64,000 nucleotides of DNA from Deltaproteobacteria bacterium (lineage in GTDB: Bacteria > Desulfobacterota > Desulfovibrionia > Desulfovibrionales > Desulfovibrionaceae), in NCBI GenBank assembly GCA_031285295.1, contig JAITWK010000042.1, forward strand, positions 62,001 to 126,000, read 5' to 3'. Below are positions 34,479-44,051 of the stretch, piece after piece. The notes beneath the pieces are model-generated. The model searched no databases and was not told the DNA's origin. It worked only from the letters and a program-made list of their open reading frames with translations. The stretch's first letter is position 1. Each line of letters begins with the position of its first letter. Made by a program: the position numbers and the translations under genes.

Positions 34479-34988
34479 TTACCTTGATTCGTAAGTGATT
34501 GTGTTGCTATCACCGCAAGCACCGATGATATCCGATACGGTGGAAAGGCCATCAAAAGAGCTGGTATTGACCTTCACACTTTCCCACACGTCCATCTGGT
34601 AGACAGCTAGTTTGGTGCAGTCATCCTCATCAACCTCTTCAAGAGCGATTGTAAACGTGCCATTGGCAGTCGCGCTGATGGTAATATCACCGCCCCAAGG
34701 CGTTTGAATGTTGTCTCCATTCATAAGTTTTTTAGGGACAACGCCAGCCTTGACAGCCAAGGCATTATCCAAACCCGAATACGATGATGAACCGGAATAC
34801 AGCCCTTGAATCTGCATAGGAATTGTGCTCAAAGCTTGCTGCATCTGACCAGCCTTTGACCCGCTGAATACGAACGAAATAAGCCCGGCAACAACCCCGA
34901 GCATTACCAAAGTGAAGATCATGCTGGCTTGAGCATCAGTAAGGTTGAACACGCCGTCTTCCGCAAAAAATTTACGTCTGGTAGTCAT
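34479..34988 (-). CDS. pilS: PilS major prepilin of the thin pilus
   Basis: A 169-aa type IV prepilin. The leader ends AEDG, followed by VFNLTDAQASMIFTLVMLGVV and a hydrophobic helix, and a C-terminal globular domain with two cysteines (DDCTKL and GACGDS) that could form the pilin disulphide. The residue after the cleavage glycine is not aromatic Phe but Val, as in some IncI-type pilins. GGAG lies eight bases before ATG 34988. Confidence 0.83.
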   Translation of the reverse strand: MTTRRKFFAEDGVFNLTDAQASMIFTLVMLGVVAGLISFVFSGSKAGQMQQALSTIPMQIQGLYSGSSSYSGLDNALAVKAGVVPKKLMNGDNIQTPWGGDITISATANGTFTIALEEVDEDDCTKLAVYQMDVWESVKVNTSSFDGLSTVSDIIGACGDSNTITYESR

Positions 34989-35032
34989 AATAATTCTCCA
35001 ATGTATTTGAATTGTTAGTTGTCATAGGTTAA

Positions 35033-36097
35033 TCAGAAACCGCCCATCGAGCCGGTAAACTGCTGTTGCATAGAGCCAATGGCTATGGCGAGGCCGCACA
35101 TGACGACCAAGATCGCAATCAGGAGAGCATTGTTCAGAACTTTGGTCTGCTGCTCCACCTTCTCGATCCCTTCATCAAGCCACTCTTTGGCTATATTGTA
35201 GATATTCGTGTGAAAGTCAGGAAGTGAGGCATAAACCGCCAGGTCTTCAGCCAGGTCACGATCTGGAAAGTTCATGTTCAGGTTTATGAGTACCGTACCG
35301 AAGTTAGCTTCGGTCTTATAGCGCTCATAAATCAGGTTTACGCGCTCACGCAGCCAGGGCCGTAAGATGTCCTGTTCCAGCATGTCGGAAAAAATGAAAT
35401 TAAGCTGTACGTTCGCACGTAGCAGTGTGGCCACAGTAAAAAGCCAGACGCTGCCGTTAATCAGCCGGTAAATCGACCAGGGAGGGAAATTGTCGAATTT
35501 TACGCGCAGCGGCCCTGTCCAAAAAGGCAGAGTCACAAACGCGATCGCAACGGCCAGAATCAGGATAATCAGACAGGCAAGGCCGGTATATGAACCCACA
35601 AAGTCACTGACACTATACAAAACGGCAGCGGCACCATCCCAGGTAGATGGATCGGAAATTATGGCCAGTTCCGGAACTACATAGAGCGCGACTATCAGCA
35701 GCAGGACAATCAGAAAAACAACCAACAGAGCTGGGCCAGCCAAGGCACTACGCAAGCTGTTTTTGATTTTTTTGCGCGACTCTATGAGGTTTACACAATC
35801 CAAAAGAGCCTTTTCCAGCCGTGCGCTTTTTTGTCCGCCGCGAATCAGCATGATTTCCTCATGCGGCACCCATGGATAAAAGGCCACATCCAGTGACTGC
35901 CCTCCTTTATGAATGACATCGATCACCTGGTCAAAAACCTTGGCCAAGGGATGCTTTTGAGCCGCATAGCGATCGCGCAGCATGGTTAAGGCTTGCAATT
36001 CTCCTATTTTATATCGAAGCTGAGTAGCCAGCTTGCGCCAAACCTTGGCCCTGACCGCATCATTAAAATGGCTTTTTAAAAGTAGCGTCTTCAGCAT
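35033..36097 (-). CDS. pilR: PilR inner-membrane platform protein
   Basis: A 354-aa polytopic protein of the GspF/PilC superfamily. It has two similar halves and hydrophobic segments at about residues 130-155, 175-205 and 325-345 (AILVVMCGLAIAIGSM). Motif VIDVIHKGGQSLDVAFYPWVP lies in the first cytoplasmic domain. It would form the membrane platform on which the ATPase PilQ acts. It overlaps pilQ by seven bases, with GGAGAG before ATG 36097. Confidence 0.82.
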   Translation of the reverse strand: MLKTLLLKSHFNDAVRAKVWRKLATQLRYKIGELQALTMLRDRYAAQKHPLAKVFDQVIDVIHKGGQSLDVAFYPWVPHEEIMLIRGGQKSARLEKALLDCVNLIESRKKIKNSLRSALAGPALLVVFLIVLLLIVALYVVPELAIISDPSTWDGAAAVLYSVSDFVGSYTGLACLIILILAVAIAFVTLPFWTGPLRVKFDNFPPWSIYRLINGSVWLFTVATLLRANVQLNFIFSDMLEQDILRPWLRERVNLIYERYKTEANFGTVLINLNMNFPDRDLAEDLAVYASLPDFHTNIYNIAKEWLDEGIEKVEQQTKVLNNALLIAILVVMCGLAIAIGSMQQQFTGSMGGF

Positions 36098-37659
36098 TTA
36101 TTTCTCTCCTGAGAATCGAAATTCAGGGGAACGCCCAGGCGCAGTTCCGTCATGCGCGGATCAAGAATGCCTGCTTCGATTTTGCTGATCGCATCTTCAA
36201 TGTAGGTTTTGCCCCCCATGCTATTGCGCCAGTATGAATAGGCATCAAGAGTGCTGCCATTACGGACGTAGTTCAGCAAAGTTTGATTAGTCGCAATAAC
36301 TTCAGCGGCTACAGTCTGCTCGACAAAGCCTACGTTCTTGCACGTTTTGCAGCCTTTACCGCGAATACACACACCCTCCGAATGATTCACCGTTTTCCGT
36401 AAACGATCAAAAGCGTTATCAGGCAGTACCTCCTGACGGTATTCTAAATCCTTGCGATGTGTTTCCAGCAAAGGCTGTTTGCAGTCCGGGCAAAGTACCG
36501 GCACCAGACATTGATAAATCAGGCCAGCCGTGACGTTATGATCACAAAGATATTCAAGCGGCGCGGCATAGTGAGCGCTATTAAGCAGGCTGACCATCCG
36601 CAAGAGGATACCCAAAGCGCTACCGCCATGAATCGTGGACCAAACGCTGTGACCGGTGAGCGCCGCATCGATGGCCGCTACCGCCGCGTCCGGATAGCGG
36701 ATTTCGCCGATCATCAGCCAGTCCGGATCTGAACGCATGGCACCGGCGATGGCTTCAATATATAGCCGACTCCGGGCAGCAGGATCGGCGATCGGGTCAC
36801 CGGGATTCACCATGATCTGTTTTACTCCGATCAGTGGGTATTCCGGCGGATCTTCGATGCTTTGAAGGGACTTCTCCGGTGATTCCTCTACCTGAGCCTC
36901 CATGATATGTTTTAGCAGAGTTGACTTGCCATGCCCGGTCTGACCCGCAATATACACAGTCCCTTTGCGTTCAGTTAACAAACGAAATCGCTCGATGTCC
37001 GAAGGCCCATAACCGAGCATGGTTAATCTGTTGTCCAAAGTACCAGTCGCGCTGGTGCGGTCATAAAGCAGCCGCAGCAACATCAGACAGCCGGTGCCAT
37101 TGTCCGCCTGAGCGCATTCCAGAGGTTCAGTATGAACGCGAATGCTATGCACTTGTTCGGGCAAATATTCGCGCTTGGCGATTCTGCCATCCTGTCTGAC
37201 TCTTGGCGTAAACCCAGTAGTTGTTTGTTGTTGCCCAAAAGTGTCGTAAAGAATCTTCATGAGTACCTGAGTCTTGGTGCCAGGAAGATTCTCGTATAAT
37301 CGCAACATGCCCAGACACCGAAACTGGATCACTCCGTTCGTGCCATAATCCGCTATATGAATATCGGAAGCATTTTCTTCATAGGCAGTTTTAAGCAGCC
37401 GGATAGCGTAATTCCGGACGTCATTATTATCAGCTTCATCATCTGGTGAAACATCAATGTTATGTCTGGCAAAAGATTTTTGAAAATTTTCAACCGACAA
37501 ATATTCAGTTTTGAATATACCGTCTCGCCTTCTGGCCACTCCAATAAACTCGATCAGCTCAGATTCACCTTTCCAAGCATCGGAAATAAAAAGAGTACCG
37601 TCTTTAAGAAAAATATTCTTGCGTAACTCTTTTGAAGCGCCATCAAAAAAATGAGTCAT
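36091..37659 (-). CDS. pilQ: PilQ thin-pilus assembly ATPase
   Basis: A 522-aa hexameric assembly ATPase of the PilB/GspE type. Walker A is GQTGHGKS (239-246), with the Asp box SIEDPPEYPLIG, Walker B PDWLMIGEIR and His box LTGHSVWSTIH. A C-terminal tetracysteine zinc site (CLVPVLCPDCKQ, CIRGKGCKTC) is present. In R64, PilQ powers thin-pilus assembly. AGGATT lies eight bases before ATG 37659, and the gene follows pilP by a few bases. Confidence 0.87.
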   Translation of the reverse strand: MTHFFDGASKELRKNIFLKDGTLFISDAWKGESELIEFIGVARRRDGIFKTEYLSVENFQKSFARHNIDVSPDDEADNNDVRNYAIRLLKTAYEENASDIHIADYGTNGVIQFRCLGMLRLYENLPGTKTQVLMKILYDTFGQQQTTTGFTPRVRQDGRIAKREYLPEQVHSIRVHTEPLECAQADNGTGCLMLLRLLYDRTSATGTLDNRLTMLGYGPSDIERFRLLTERKGTVYIAGQTGHGKSTLLKHIMEAQVEESPEKSLQSIEDPPEYPLIGVKQIMVNPGDPIADPAARSRLYIEAIAGAMRSDPDWLMIGEIRYPDAAVAAIDAALTGHSVWSTIHGGSALGILLRMVSLLNSAHYAAPLEYLCDHNVTAGLIYQCLVPVLCPDCKQPLLETHRKDLEYRQEVLPDNAFDRLRKTVNHSEGVCIRGKGCKTCKNVGFVEQTVAAEVIATNQTLLNYVRNGSTLDAYSYWRNSMGGKTYIEDAISKIEAGILDPRMTELRLGVPLNFDSQERNKC

Positions 37660-37662
37660 GGT

Positions 37663-38310
37663 TCAATCCTCAAAAGCCAGATTAAGGCTTGCGCCAGAGC
37701 GTGTTTTGATCGTAACCGCACTGGCTGTAATGTTTTCGACACGCCCGCCGTCAGTCAGACGATCCCCTTTTTTGACACGCTGCCGCCCATTCGGAGAGGA
37801 AAGAATCGCGTAAATCTGATCGTCAAAGCCCTCGATCGAAATGATGGCCGGTCTGAACTGGACTTGCGGAGCAGTTGCCGCTATCGGCGCACTTTCTATA
37901 AAAGCTGGCATCTGAACAGCCGAAGGAATACTAACCGGCGCGATTGCCGATATCTCTTTTTCAAGCTTGGCCAAGGTAAGTTCTGCCCTGGCGACTTCCA
38001 CTTTCGATAAAGTCTCGGTCAACTTGCCAACGCTGCCATTGGAAACCGGCAAGGCTACAGGCGCGGTCGATTCAAGCGATTCTGTTTTTGCGGCCGTAAT
38101 CTGTGCCGGAGCGTTCGGCACGGCCAGAGGCGCGGCCTCTGCCTGTTGACGTTCGCGCACCATCTTTCTGGCTTCTTCCATGGAAACCTCCGGCGCTTCT
38201 TCAGTAAGCCAGCCGAAAGCAAATTTGCCTGCTACACCGGCAACCGCGATCGCAAGAAGCGCGATAATCAGAAGTTTCCAGGGAAACTTGGAATTATTCA
38301 TAAAGCGCAT
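37663..38310 (-). CDS. pilP: PilP thin-pilus biogenesis protein
   Basis: A 215-aa bitopic inner-membrane protein. The TM segment is near residues 12-30 (LLIIALLAIAVAGVAGKFA), followed by a periplasmic coiled region and a C-terminal domain with QIYAILSSPNGRQRVKKGD and TASAVTIKTRSG that matches PilP/GspC-like secretin-binding domains. GAGGGGG lies before ATG 38310, which overlaps pilO; the open frame extends to 38343 but has no ribosome site. PilP probably links the secretin PilN to the inner-membrane parts. Confidence 0.78.
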   Translation of the reverse strand: MRFMNNSKFPWKLLIIALLAIAVAGVAGKFAFGWLTEEAPEVSMEEARKMVRERQQAEAAPLAVPNAPAQITAAKTESLESTAPVALPVSNGSVGKLTETLSKVEVARAELTLAKLEKEISAIAPVSIPSAVQMPAFIESAPIAATAPQVQFRPAIISIEGFDDQIYAILSSPNGRQRVKKGDRLTDGGRVENITASAVTIKTRSGASLNLAFED

Positions 38311-39565
38311 AGATAACCCCCTCAATTGACCAGCTTTGGTCATTGGCCTGGTAGCGCATCGAATTCAGGCAGCAACCAGGCTGGTTGAAGATTCGGAAAA
38401 ATTCAGGCGTGAGCATGGCCGTAGCTGGCAAATTGGACAGTTTAAAATTGCCGCGCTGCCAAGGTGAAACCAGAGCAAGGCCTTCTTTTTGGAGTATTTC
38501 CGGCTTTGACCAGTTCAGATCTTCCAAATTGGCGTTAAGCTTTTGCGTGATGTCATAGAGGAATGCTGAAGCATCCGGTCTGGCCATCAAGGTTTTGTAT
38601 TCTTCCGGAGAACGCCGGGGCAGAGCAGGCAGTTTGAAAGTCGCCCTGGCTTCCTGTGCGGAAACCAGCTCAAGGCCGGGAAGATCCAAGAAGGCAGCGC
38701 CCCGGTTATGGCTCAGACTGACAACCAGGTTGCCAGCGCTGGTAGATGGCGAACAGATTGCTTCTTTCAACGTCCAGCCTTGCACCGCCAAAGGCTGCGC
38801 GAGGATGGAAGCAGCGCATTGCGCCCCGGCGTCTGAAGGCAGTGGCATCGTCTGCCAAGCCTTTAAGAACTGGCTATCCACCGTAGCCTGAAGCTCAAGC
38901 TTGCGCTGCTCTGCCGCCGCTTTCCGGGATTGCCGTTCTTGCGCGATTCGCTTTTCTTCAAGCATGTCATAGATTTTGACGCCACCGACCGAAGCCACGG
39001 CAATCAAAACCAGTATGCCCAGGATGTATTGCTTTTTCCGCTGCGCTTCTTTGCTGGAAAACAGCGGCTCAAGCGTGTTTTCCGGATGAAGAAGACGAGT
39101 CAGATAAGCGAGGCTGGCTTCCAGGGTATCGCAAACGACTTCTTCGACACCGGCAAAAAGCTGCTTGAGCGAATGAGCCGCTTTTTCAGCTTCTTCTTTG
39201 GAGGTAAAACAGACGTCGCCTTGCGCCGCGATAATGCCTTTGGAAATGCCACACATCCACCATAGATCCACTCCTGGCGTTCCAAGGTTGAAAACGCCGA
39301 TGAAGGATTTATGTGAGCTGGTCAGCCGGATGGCCGCTGCCAAGGAATAAGCATTCAATTTTTTATCAGGCAAAGGGTTGTAGCAAAGGCCATATTGATG
39401 CTGGCGAATAACCGCATAGTTAAAATGCTCATTCAGGTATTCTTTTTTCTTGGACGTTTCTCGCGCAAGATTAAGCATTATCTTGCGGCTGGCCGCACCG
39501 CCCGGACGTACCAGCCACCAAATGCCGATGGCATAATCATGTTTGCCGATTCGTAGAGTGTACAT
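38294..39565 (-). CDS. pilO: PilO thin-pilus protein
   Basis: A 423-aa protein of the PilO type found in IncI thin-pilus loci. The N-terminal cytoplasmic part (about 1-170, HDYAIGIWWLVRPGG) is followed by one TM segment (YILGILVLIAVASVGGVKIY) and a periplasmic C terminus. It overlaps pilP by 17 bases and pilN by one base, showing tight co-expression. The role, joining cytoplasmic and periplasmic parts of the machine, comes from family knowledge. Confidence 0.78.
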   Translation of the reverse strand: MYTLRIGKHDYAIGIWWLVRPGGAASRKIMLNLARETSKKKEYLNEHFNYAVIRQHQYGLCYNPLPDKKLNAYSLAAAIRLTSSHKSFIGVFNLGTPGVDLWWMCGISKGIIAAQGDVCFTSKEEAEKAAHSLKQLFAGVEEVVCDTLEASLAYLTRLLHPENTLEPLFSSKEAQRKKQYILGILVLIAVASVGGVKIYDMLEEKRIAQERQSRKAAAEQRKLELQATVDSQFLKAWQTMPLPSDAGAQCAASILAQPLAVQGWTLKEAICSPSTSAGNLVVSLSHNRGAAFLDLPGLELVSAQEARATFKLPALPRRSPEEYKTLMARPDASAFLYDITQKLNANLEDLNWSKPEILQKEGLALVSPWQRGNFKLSNLPATAMLTPEFFRIFNQPGCCLNSMRYQANDQSWSIEGVIYALYE

Positions 39566-41109
39566 TACACATCCCCTGATTCAGCGGAGATAGTGATAAT
39601 GATCAGGCTTTTCCTGTATTCCCTACTTACGCCGAAGCCGAAAAGTCCGCCCTGCTTCGAGCGTCCGTCAACTTCCTGCTCAAATCCGGCCAACACCAAA
39701 GTTTGCCCCATCTTCAGAGTCATGCGCTGGGAAAAGCTGCGCGTGGAAACCTTGGGGAGCTGGATCGTGGAGTCGCCGGAGGTAAACTCTCCCAGATCAT
39801 CAAGGGAACTCAGGTTGATGCTGTATTGCAGCGCCACCCGGCGACCATCCAGAATATGCGGTATGACCGTCATGGCGAAACCGGTTGTGACCTCGCCGGG
39901 GGTCAGGGCGGTGGTATCGCCATAGTCGTTATATGACTGTGACGAGCTGGCCAGATACACGTCGCGCCGGATGGCCTGAATAGGAACCGGCTGATTATTC
40001 ATGACAATGCCGCCGCCAGAAGTGACTTGAGTAGCGTTGCCGTAGCTGCGCAAGCCTTTGAGCAGTGCCGAGCTTCCCTTCATCTTGCCGTCAACGATCG
40101 CCGCTGTCAGTGAACCGCCAGCGGTGAGCAAGTCAAAAGGCGCGGCCCCGGCAACTACAGAAAAATCAGAGTTTTCAAAAAATACCGACAGATTAATGCC
40201 TGCTTCGGCACTATCATCAACTTCCAGCGACCAAACTTTGATCGAAAGGGCAACTTGCCGGGCCAGCTTTTCATTAGTTTCAGTGATGTATTTTTCAATC
40301 TGCATCAACGCATACGGCGTGTCACGTACCGTGATAGTTCCGGCAGACAGGTTGATGCTCACACTGCCCTCCGGCGAAAGCAGTGACTTGATTTCAGCTT
40401 GAATATCGCGCCAAACGTCGAATTGCAGCTCTGTAGTGTTTGTTTGAGCGTTGTCCGCAGCAGTGTCCTGAACGGAAGTACCGCTGGTGCCGGACCCGGA
40501 CATGGCTGTGCTATCTTTTGATTGGTTTGTGATCGTATTTTCATAGCTGACCTTGCCGGGAGCCGCCCATATGGTGAAAGTCTTCACCATCATATCGCTG
40601 AAAACCACACCGCTACCCGGCGTGTAATCCCAAATCAGGCCGGAGCGCAGGGCCAAAACATCAAGTATTTCTTTAACTGTGCCGGTAAAAGCAAGCCTGA
40701 AGCGGCCATGTGTGTTGATGCCGTATCCGCCGCCGAGAGCCTGGTTCAACTGAGCGTCCAGGGAATTGGACGAACTGGAGGCATTTTTCGGCGCTTTAGA
40801 CAGTATTTGCACCGAAATCGGAATCCCGGTCATCTGGCTTATTTGGGCGCAAAGCTCGTTCAGATTGCCCTTTTGATTCAGGGTGATCGTTTTGGCAAAA
40901 GCGCCTTCGTAGATCTGCGAGTTTTTCGGCAAATTGACCGGCTTCGCTCCAAGATACGGCGTTGGCAGCACGGAAACGATCTTGGATTTGGTAATCGTAG
41001 CCAAGTCTTCCTGCTTACCGTTGATCAAATCTTCTGATGCGCCGGACTGCATGGCACATCCGCTGGCCAGCAGCATCAGCAGGAGCAGAGATATGAGAGA
41101 GTGTCGCAT
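39565..41109 (-). CDS. pilN: PilN outer-membrane secretin lipoprotein
   Basis: A 514-aa secretin of the thin pilus. The N-terminal lipobox is LASGC. N domains follow with INLSAGTITVRDTPYALMQIE, and the C-terminal secretin domain shows VTTGFAMTVIPHILDGRRV and MGQTLVLAGFEQE. It would form the outer-membrane ring through which the pilus passes, as R64 PilN does. It ends one base into pilO. Confidence 0.87.
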   Translation of the reverse strand: MRHSLISLLLLMLLASGCAMQSGASEDLINGKQEDLATITKSKIVSVLPTPYLGAKPVNLPKNSQIYEGAFAKTITLNQKGNLNELCAQISQMTGIPISVQILSKAPKNASSSSNSLDAQLNQALGGGYGINTHGRFRLAFTGTVKEILDVLALRSGLIWDYTPGSGVVFSDMMVKTFTIWAAPGKVSYENTITNQSKDSTAMSGSGTSGTSVQDTAADNAQTNTTELQFDVWRDIQAEIKSLLSPEGSVSINLSAGTITVRDTPYALMQIEKYITETNEKLARQVALSIKVWSLEVDDSAEAGINLSVFFENSDFSVVAGAAPFDLLTAGGSLTAAIVDGKMKGSSALLKGLRSYGNATQVTSGGGIVMNNQPVPIQAIRRDVYLASSSQSYNDYGDTTALTPGEVTTGFAMTVIPHILDGRRVALQYSINLSSLDDLGEFTSGDSTIQLPKVSTRSFSQRMTLKMGQTLVLAGFEQEVDGRSKQGGLFGFGVSREYRKSLIIITISAESGDV

Positions 41110-41111
41110 TA

Positions 41112-42131
41112 TTATTCCTCGGTAATTTCGACAACATTGTTGCCTTGGTAGACGGTCACTTTTAAGGGTGTCCCTTGCTCGTGCATCTGTAAAAAGAGGT
41201 TGTGCAGCATGCCTATGAAGTCCGCTTCAAAATTAACCTCTGTTTCCATTTCAAAATCCCGCTTGGCTTTCCAGACTACGCTATAGCCAGCTTCAGAGGC
41301 CCAGGCTTCGAGTTGTGGCCGTAAAAGTCCGGGGTACATTCTCCAGGAAGGCGGGAGCTGCTGAACTTCTTCCAGCACCGGCTCAGGCTCATAAATTGCC
41401 GTTTCCGTTGCTGGCGCTGCCGGAATATCCGCAGCAACCGGCTTCACTTCATCCGACTTGTCCGGAGTGGCCACAGCCGGACCAGCGGCCAGGCTCTCTG
41501 GCTTGGCTTCTTCTTTTTGTGCGAGTTGCGCCGGTTGTTCCGGCTGGACCGGAACTGATTCAGCCTGGATCGGCTCATATGAGGACGTGGGAAGAGAACT
41601 GCTGGCAGCGGCCAGAGAAGTTCTGGCTGGCAGCGGCTCCGGCAAAGCCGTCGCGTAATCAAGCTGGTAATCGGCCAGAGGCTGACAAGACAGCTCCGAA
41701 AAGGCCAGGAGGCCGGTTTTCGTGCATGTGTAATCAGGAATGGCCGCATTACTTTCGGAATAGCCATTCAGGGTAAAGCTCTGGGTAATCACGCCATCCG
41801 GAACGGACAAACTCAGATAGCAAGTTGCCGGTGAAAGCATGTCCAGGGTGTAACCGACCGGCAAGCCACCGGAAGCGATGGAGAAACCGCGCTTGCGCGT
41901 GGCCGCTTCCAGGGCTTCGCCGAAATGTGTCTGATTGTCGAAGCTAAGGCTGGTCCGGCCTGGTGGGTAAATCGCGGACAGGTGGCTTGCCGCATATTTT
42001 GCTATACAGGCCGAGGCCTGAGGGCTGACTTCGGCAACGCCGTCATAAGCCCCGGTATCGCCATTGTACGAATTGAAGGCACAGCCGGAGCAAAACAGCA
42101 TGGCCAGAAGGAAGAGGGCTGAAATTCTCAT
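41112..42131 (-). CDS. pilL: PilL-like lipoprotein
   Basis: A 339-aa outer-membrane lipoprotein with lipobox FCSGC. The middle is rich in Pro, Ala and Glu and likely extended. The C-terminal domain (LRPQLEAWASEAGYSVVWKAK then FIGMLHNLFLQM) is TcpQ/PilL-like, a type that helps secretin assembly. In R64 pilL starts the pil operon, as here, directly before pilN. Its start overlaps the topoisomerase stop by four bases. Confidence 0.78.
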   Translation of the reverse strand: MRISALFLLAMLFCSGCAFNSYNGDTGAYDGVAEVSPQASACIAKYAASHLSAIYPPGRTSLSFDNQTHFGEALEAATRKRGFSIASGGLPVGYTLDMLSPATCYLSLSVPDGVITQSFTLNGYSESNAAIPDYTCTKTGLLAFSELSCQPLADYQLDYATALPEPLPARTSLAAASSSLPTSSYEPIQAESVPVQPEQPAQLAQKEEAKPESLAAGPAVATPDKSDEVKPVAADIPAAPATETAIYEPEPVLEEVQQLPPSWRMYPGLLRPQLEAWASEAGYSVVWKAKRDFEMETEVNFEADFIGMLHNLFLQMHEQGTPLKVTVYQGNNVVEITEE

Positions 42132-43969
42132 ACAGCTTCCCTCTCAAAATTGGGCTTGCCGTCTTTACCCGTCCAGAACGCCTTTTTGCAGGCTTGCTCG
42201 TCAGAGCAGCGGTACAGATCATAAGGTTTGCCAGTTTTTTTGCTCGTACCCGCAAAACGGATCAAAGTTTTGCCGCATTCCGGACAGACATGGCCATGCT
42301 TCTTTTTGAATTGCTCAAGTTCCGCCGAAAGCTTGCCCCAGGCTGATGCCACCAGATTTTTGTATTGAGTTTTGCCTGTTGCGATTTCATCAAGGCCGTC
42401 TTCCAGCGCCCGGGTAAAATTCAAATCCATAAAACTGAAGACATCCTGGAGATGATCCACGACCGCGCAGCCAGAATCGCTGGGAATAAGCTTGCGCGTT
42501 TTATCAACAGTCAAGTAGCCTTTCTGCTTGATGATGTTATCCAGAATGGCGGCATAAGTGGCTGGCCGACCAATGCCTAAATTTTCCATCTGCTTCACCA
42601 GTGAAGCTTCGGTGAAACGAGTCGGCGGCTTGGTCTGTTTTTTCTGCACAGTGCCGCCCTGAGCGTTCAGGCGGCTGGAAAGGCGCAGATCCGGAATCGG
42701 ATTGCTGGCCAGGCCGGATTCTTCGTCGTCCGGATCGTCATCCTGATAGACAGTCTGCCAGCCGGGGCTTTTCAGAGTTCTGCCGGTGGCCGTGAGCTTG
42801 ACGGCCTGGCCGTCAATGCTTTCTTCCGCTTCCAGTTCGGCCTTGCGGACGAAAAACACCGCGTCTTCCATCTGGGAAGCCAGGGCGCGGAGCCGGATGA
42901 GGTTGTAGAGAGCCTGGTGCTCATCAGTCTCGCCCGCTGTTTCAACTTCAATATAGGTAGGCCGGATCGCTTCGTGTGCTGCCTGAGAGCCAGCCTTGAC
43001 TTTAAAGGTTCGCGGCTGAGATGCTGCCGGCAGGTTGTTGGCCCGGCAAAACTCCTGAATAAGAGCAATCGCTTCGACGCTCAGATTCGGGGAGTCCGTG
43101 CGCATGTAAGTAATGTGACCGTCTTCGTATAGACGTTGGGCGAGCTGCATCGTTTTCTTTGGGGAAAACATCAGCTTTTGCGAAGCTGCTTGCTGCAAGG
43201 TGGAAGTGGTAAAAGGCGCTTTAGGCGCGACCTGACTTTCGCCGTCCTTGAAGTCCTGAACGACAAAGGTTTTTAGCTTGGCCACCTTGTCAGCCAGGCT
43301 TTTATCCAGAATATATTCCGAACCTTCCGTAAAGAAATTGTTCGGCAACCAGGTTGCCTTCCAGCCGGTGGCAATGTGCTCGACCGCCTCAAAAGTAAAT
43401 TCCACGCCATAATGTGTAGTGGCCTTGAAGTTTTTAATGGCGCGTTCGCGGTCAACCACAATTTTGAGAGCCGGACTTTGGACCCGGCCAGCGCTGTTGC
43501 CCTTGCCGAGTACGTTTCCTAAAGCCGAAGATGCCGGATAACCCACGAGGCGATCCAGAACTCGCCGCGCTTCCTGAGCGTAAACCAGTTTCATGTCGAT
43601 TTCGCCGGGGCTGGCCACAGCCTTTTTTACGGCTGATTCCGTAATTTCCGAAAACGTAATCCGCTTGGGATTCGGCAATTTCAAAGCATCTTTCAAATGC
43701 CAGGCTATCGCCTCGCCTTCACGGTCAGGGTCAGTGGCCAGATAAACAGCCTCAGACTGCGCGGCGATCGGCTTCAGCTCCTTCAGACGCTTGGAGCCTC
43801 GTTCTGTCGCCTTATACGTCGGCTGGAAAGAATTAAAATTTACTCCAATATCATAAATGGGCAGATCGCGCACATGCCCGAAACTGGCCTGGACGTCCCA
43901 GCCGTCACCCAGATATTTTTTGATGGTTTTTATTTTGCCGGGTGATTCAACAATCAAAAGTTTCGTCAT
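42128..43969 (-). CDS. Element-encoded type IA topoisomerase
   Basis: A 613-aa DNA topoisomerase of the TopA type. The Toprim domain opens KLLIVESPGKIKTIKKYL with DPDREGEA (80-87), and the active-site tyrosine is Y288 in HITYMRTDS. It is shorter than chromosomal TopA and has one C-terminal zinc-finger unit (CPECGKTLIRF, CSDEQAC). Many conjugative elements carry such an enzyme, which may process transferred DNA. The frame is open to 44026, but ATG 43969 with GGAGC upstream starts the Toprim domain correctly. Confidence 0.88.
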   Translation of the reverse strand: MTKLLIVESPGKIKTIKKYLGDGWDVQASFGHVRDLPIYDIGVNFNSFQPTYKATERGSKRLKELKPIAAQSEAVYLATDPDREGEAIAWHLKDALKLPNPKRITFSEITESAVKKAVASPGEIDMKLVYAQEARRVLDRLVGYPASSALGNVLGKGNSAGRVQSPALKIVVDRERAIKNFKATTHYGVEFTFEAVEHIATGWKATWLPNNFFTEGSEYILDKSLADKVAKLKTFVVQDFKDGESQVAPKAPFTTSTLQQAASQKLMFSPKKTMQLAQRLYEDGHITYMRTDSPNLSVEAIALIQEFCRANNLPAASQPRTFKVKAGSQAAHEAIRPTYIEVETAGETDEHQALYNLIRLRALASQMEDAVFFVRKAELEAEESIDGQAVKLTATGRTLKSPGWQTVYQDDDPDDEESGLASNPIPDLRLSSRLNAQGGTVQKKQTKPPTRFTEASLVKQMENLGIGRPATYAAILDNIIKQKGYLTVDKTRKLIPSDSGCAVVDHLQDVFSFMDLNFTRALEDGLDEIATGKTQYKNLVASAWGKLSAELEQFKKKHGHVCPECGKTLIRFAGTSKKTGKPYDLYRCSDEQACKKAFWTGKDGKPNFEREAV

Positions 43970-44051
43970 AATTATGCTCCGTAGGTTCCTTAAAAGCTCC
44001 CTGGAAGCCTTGTTCTCTCCGGTCAAGGCTCCAGGGAGAGAATGGCGTCAA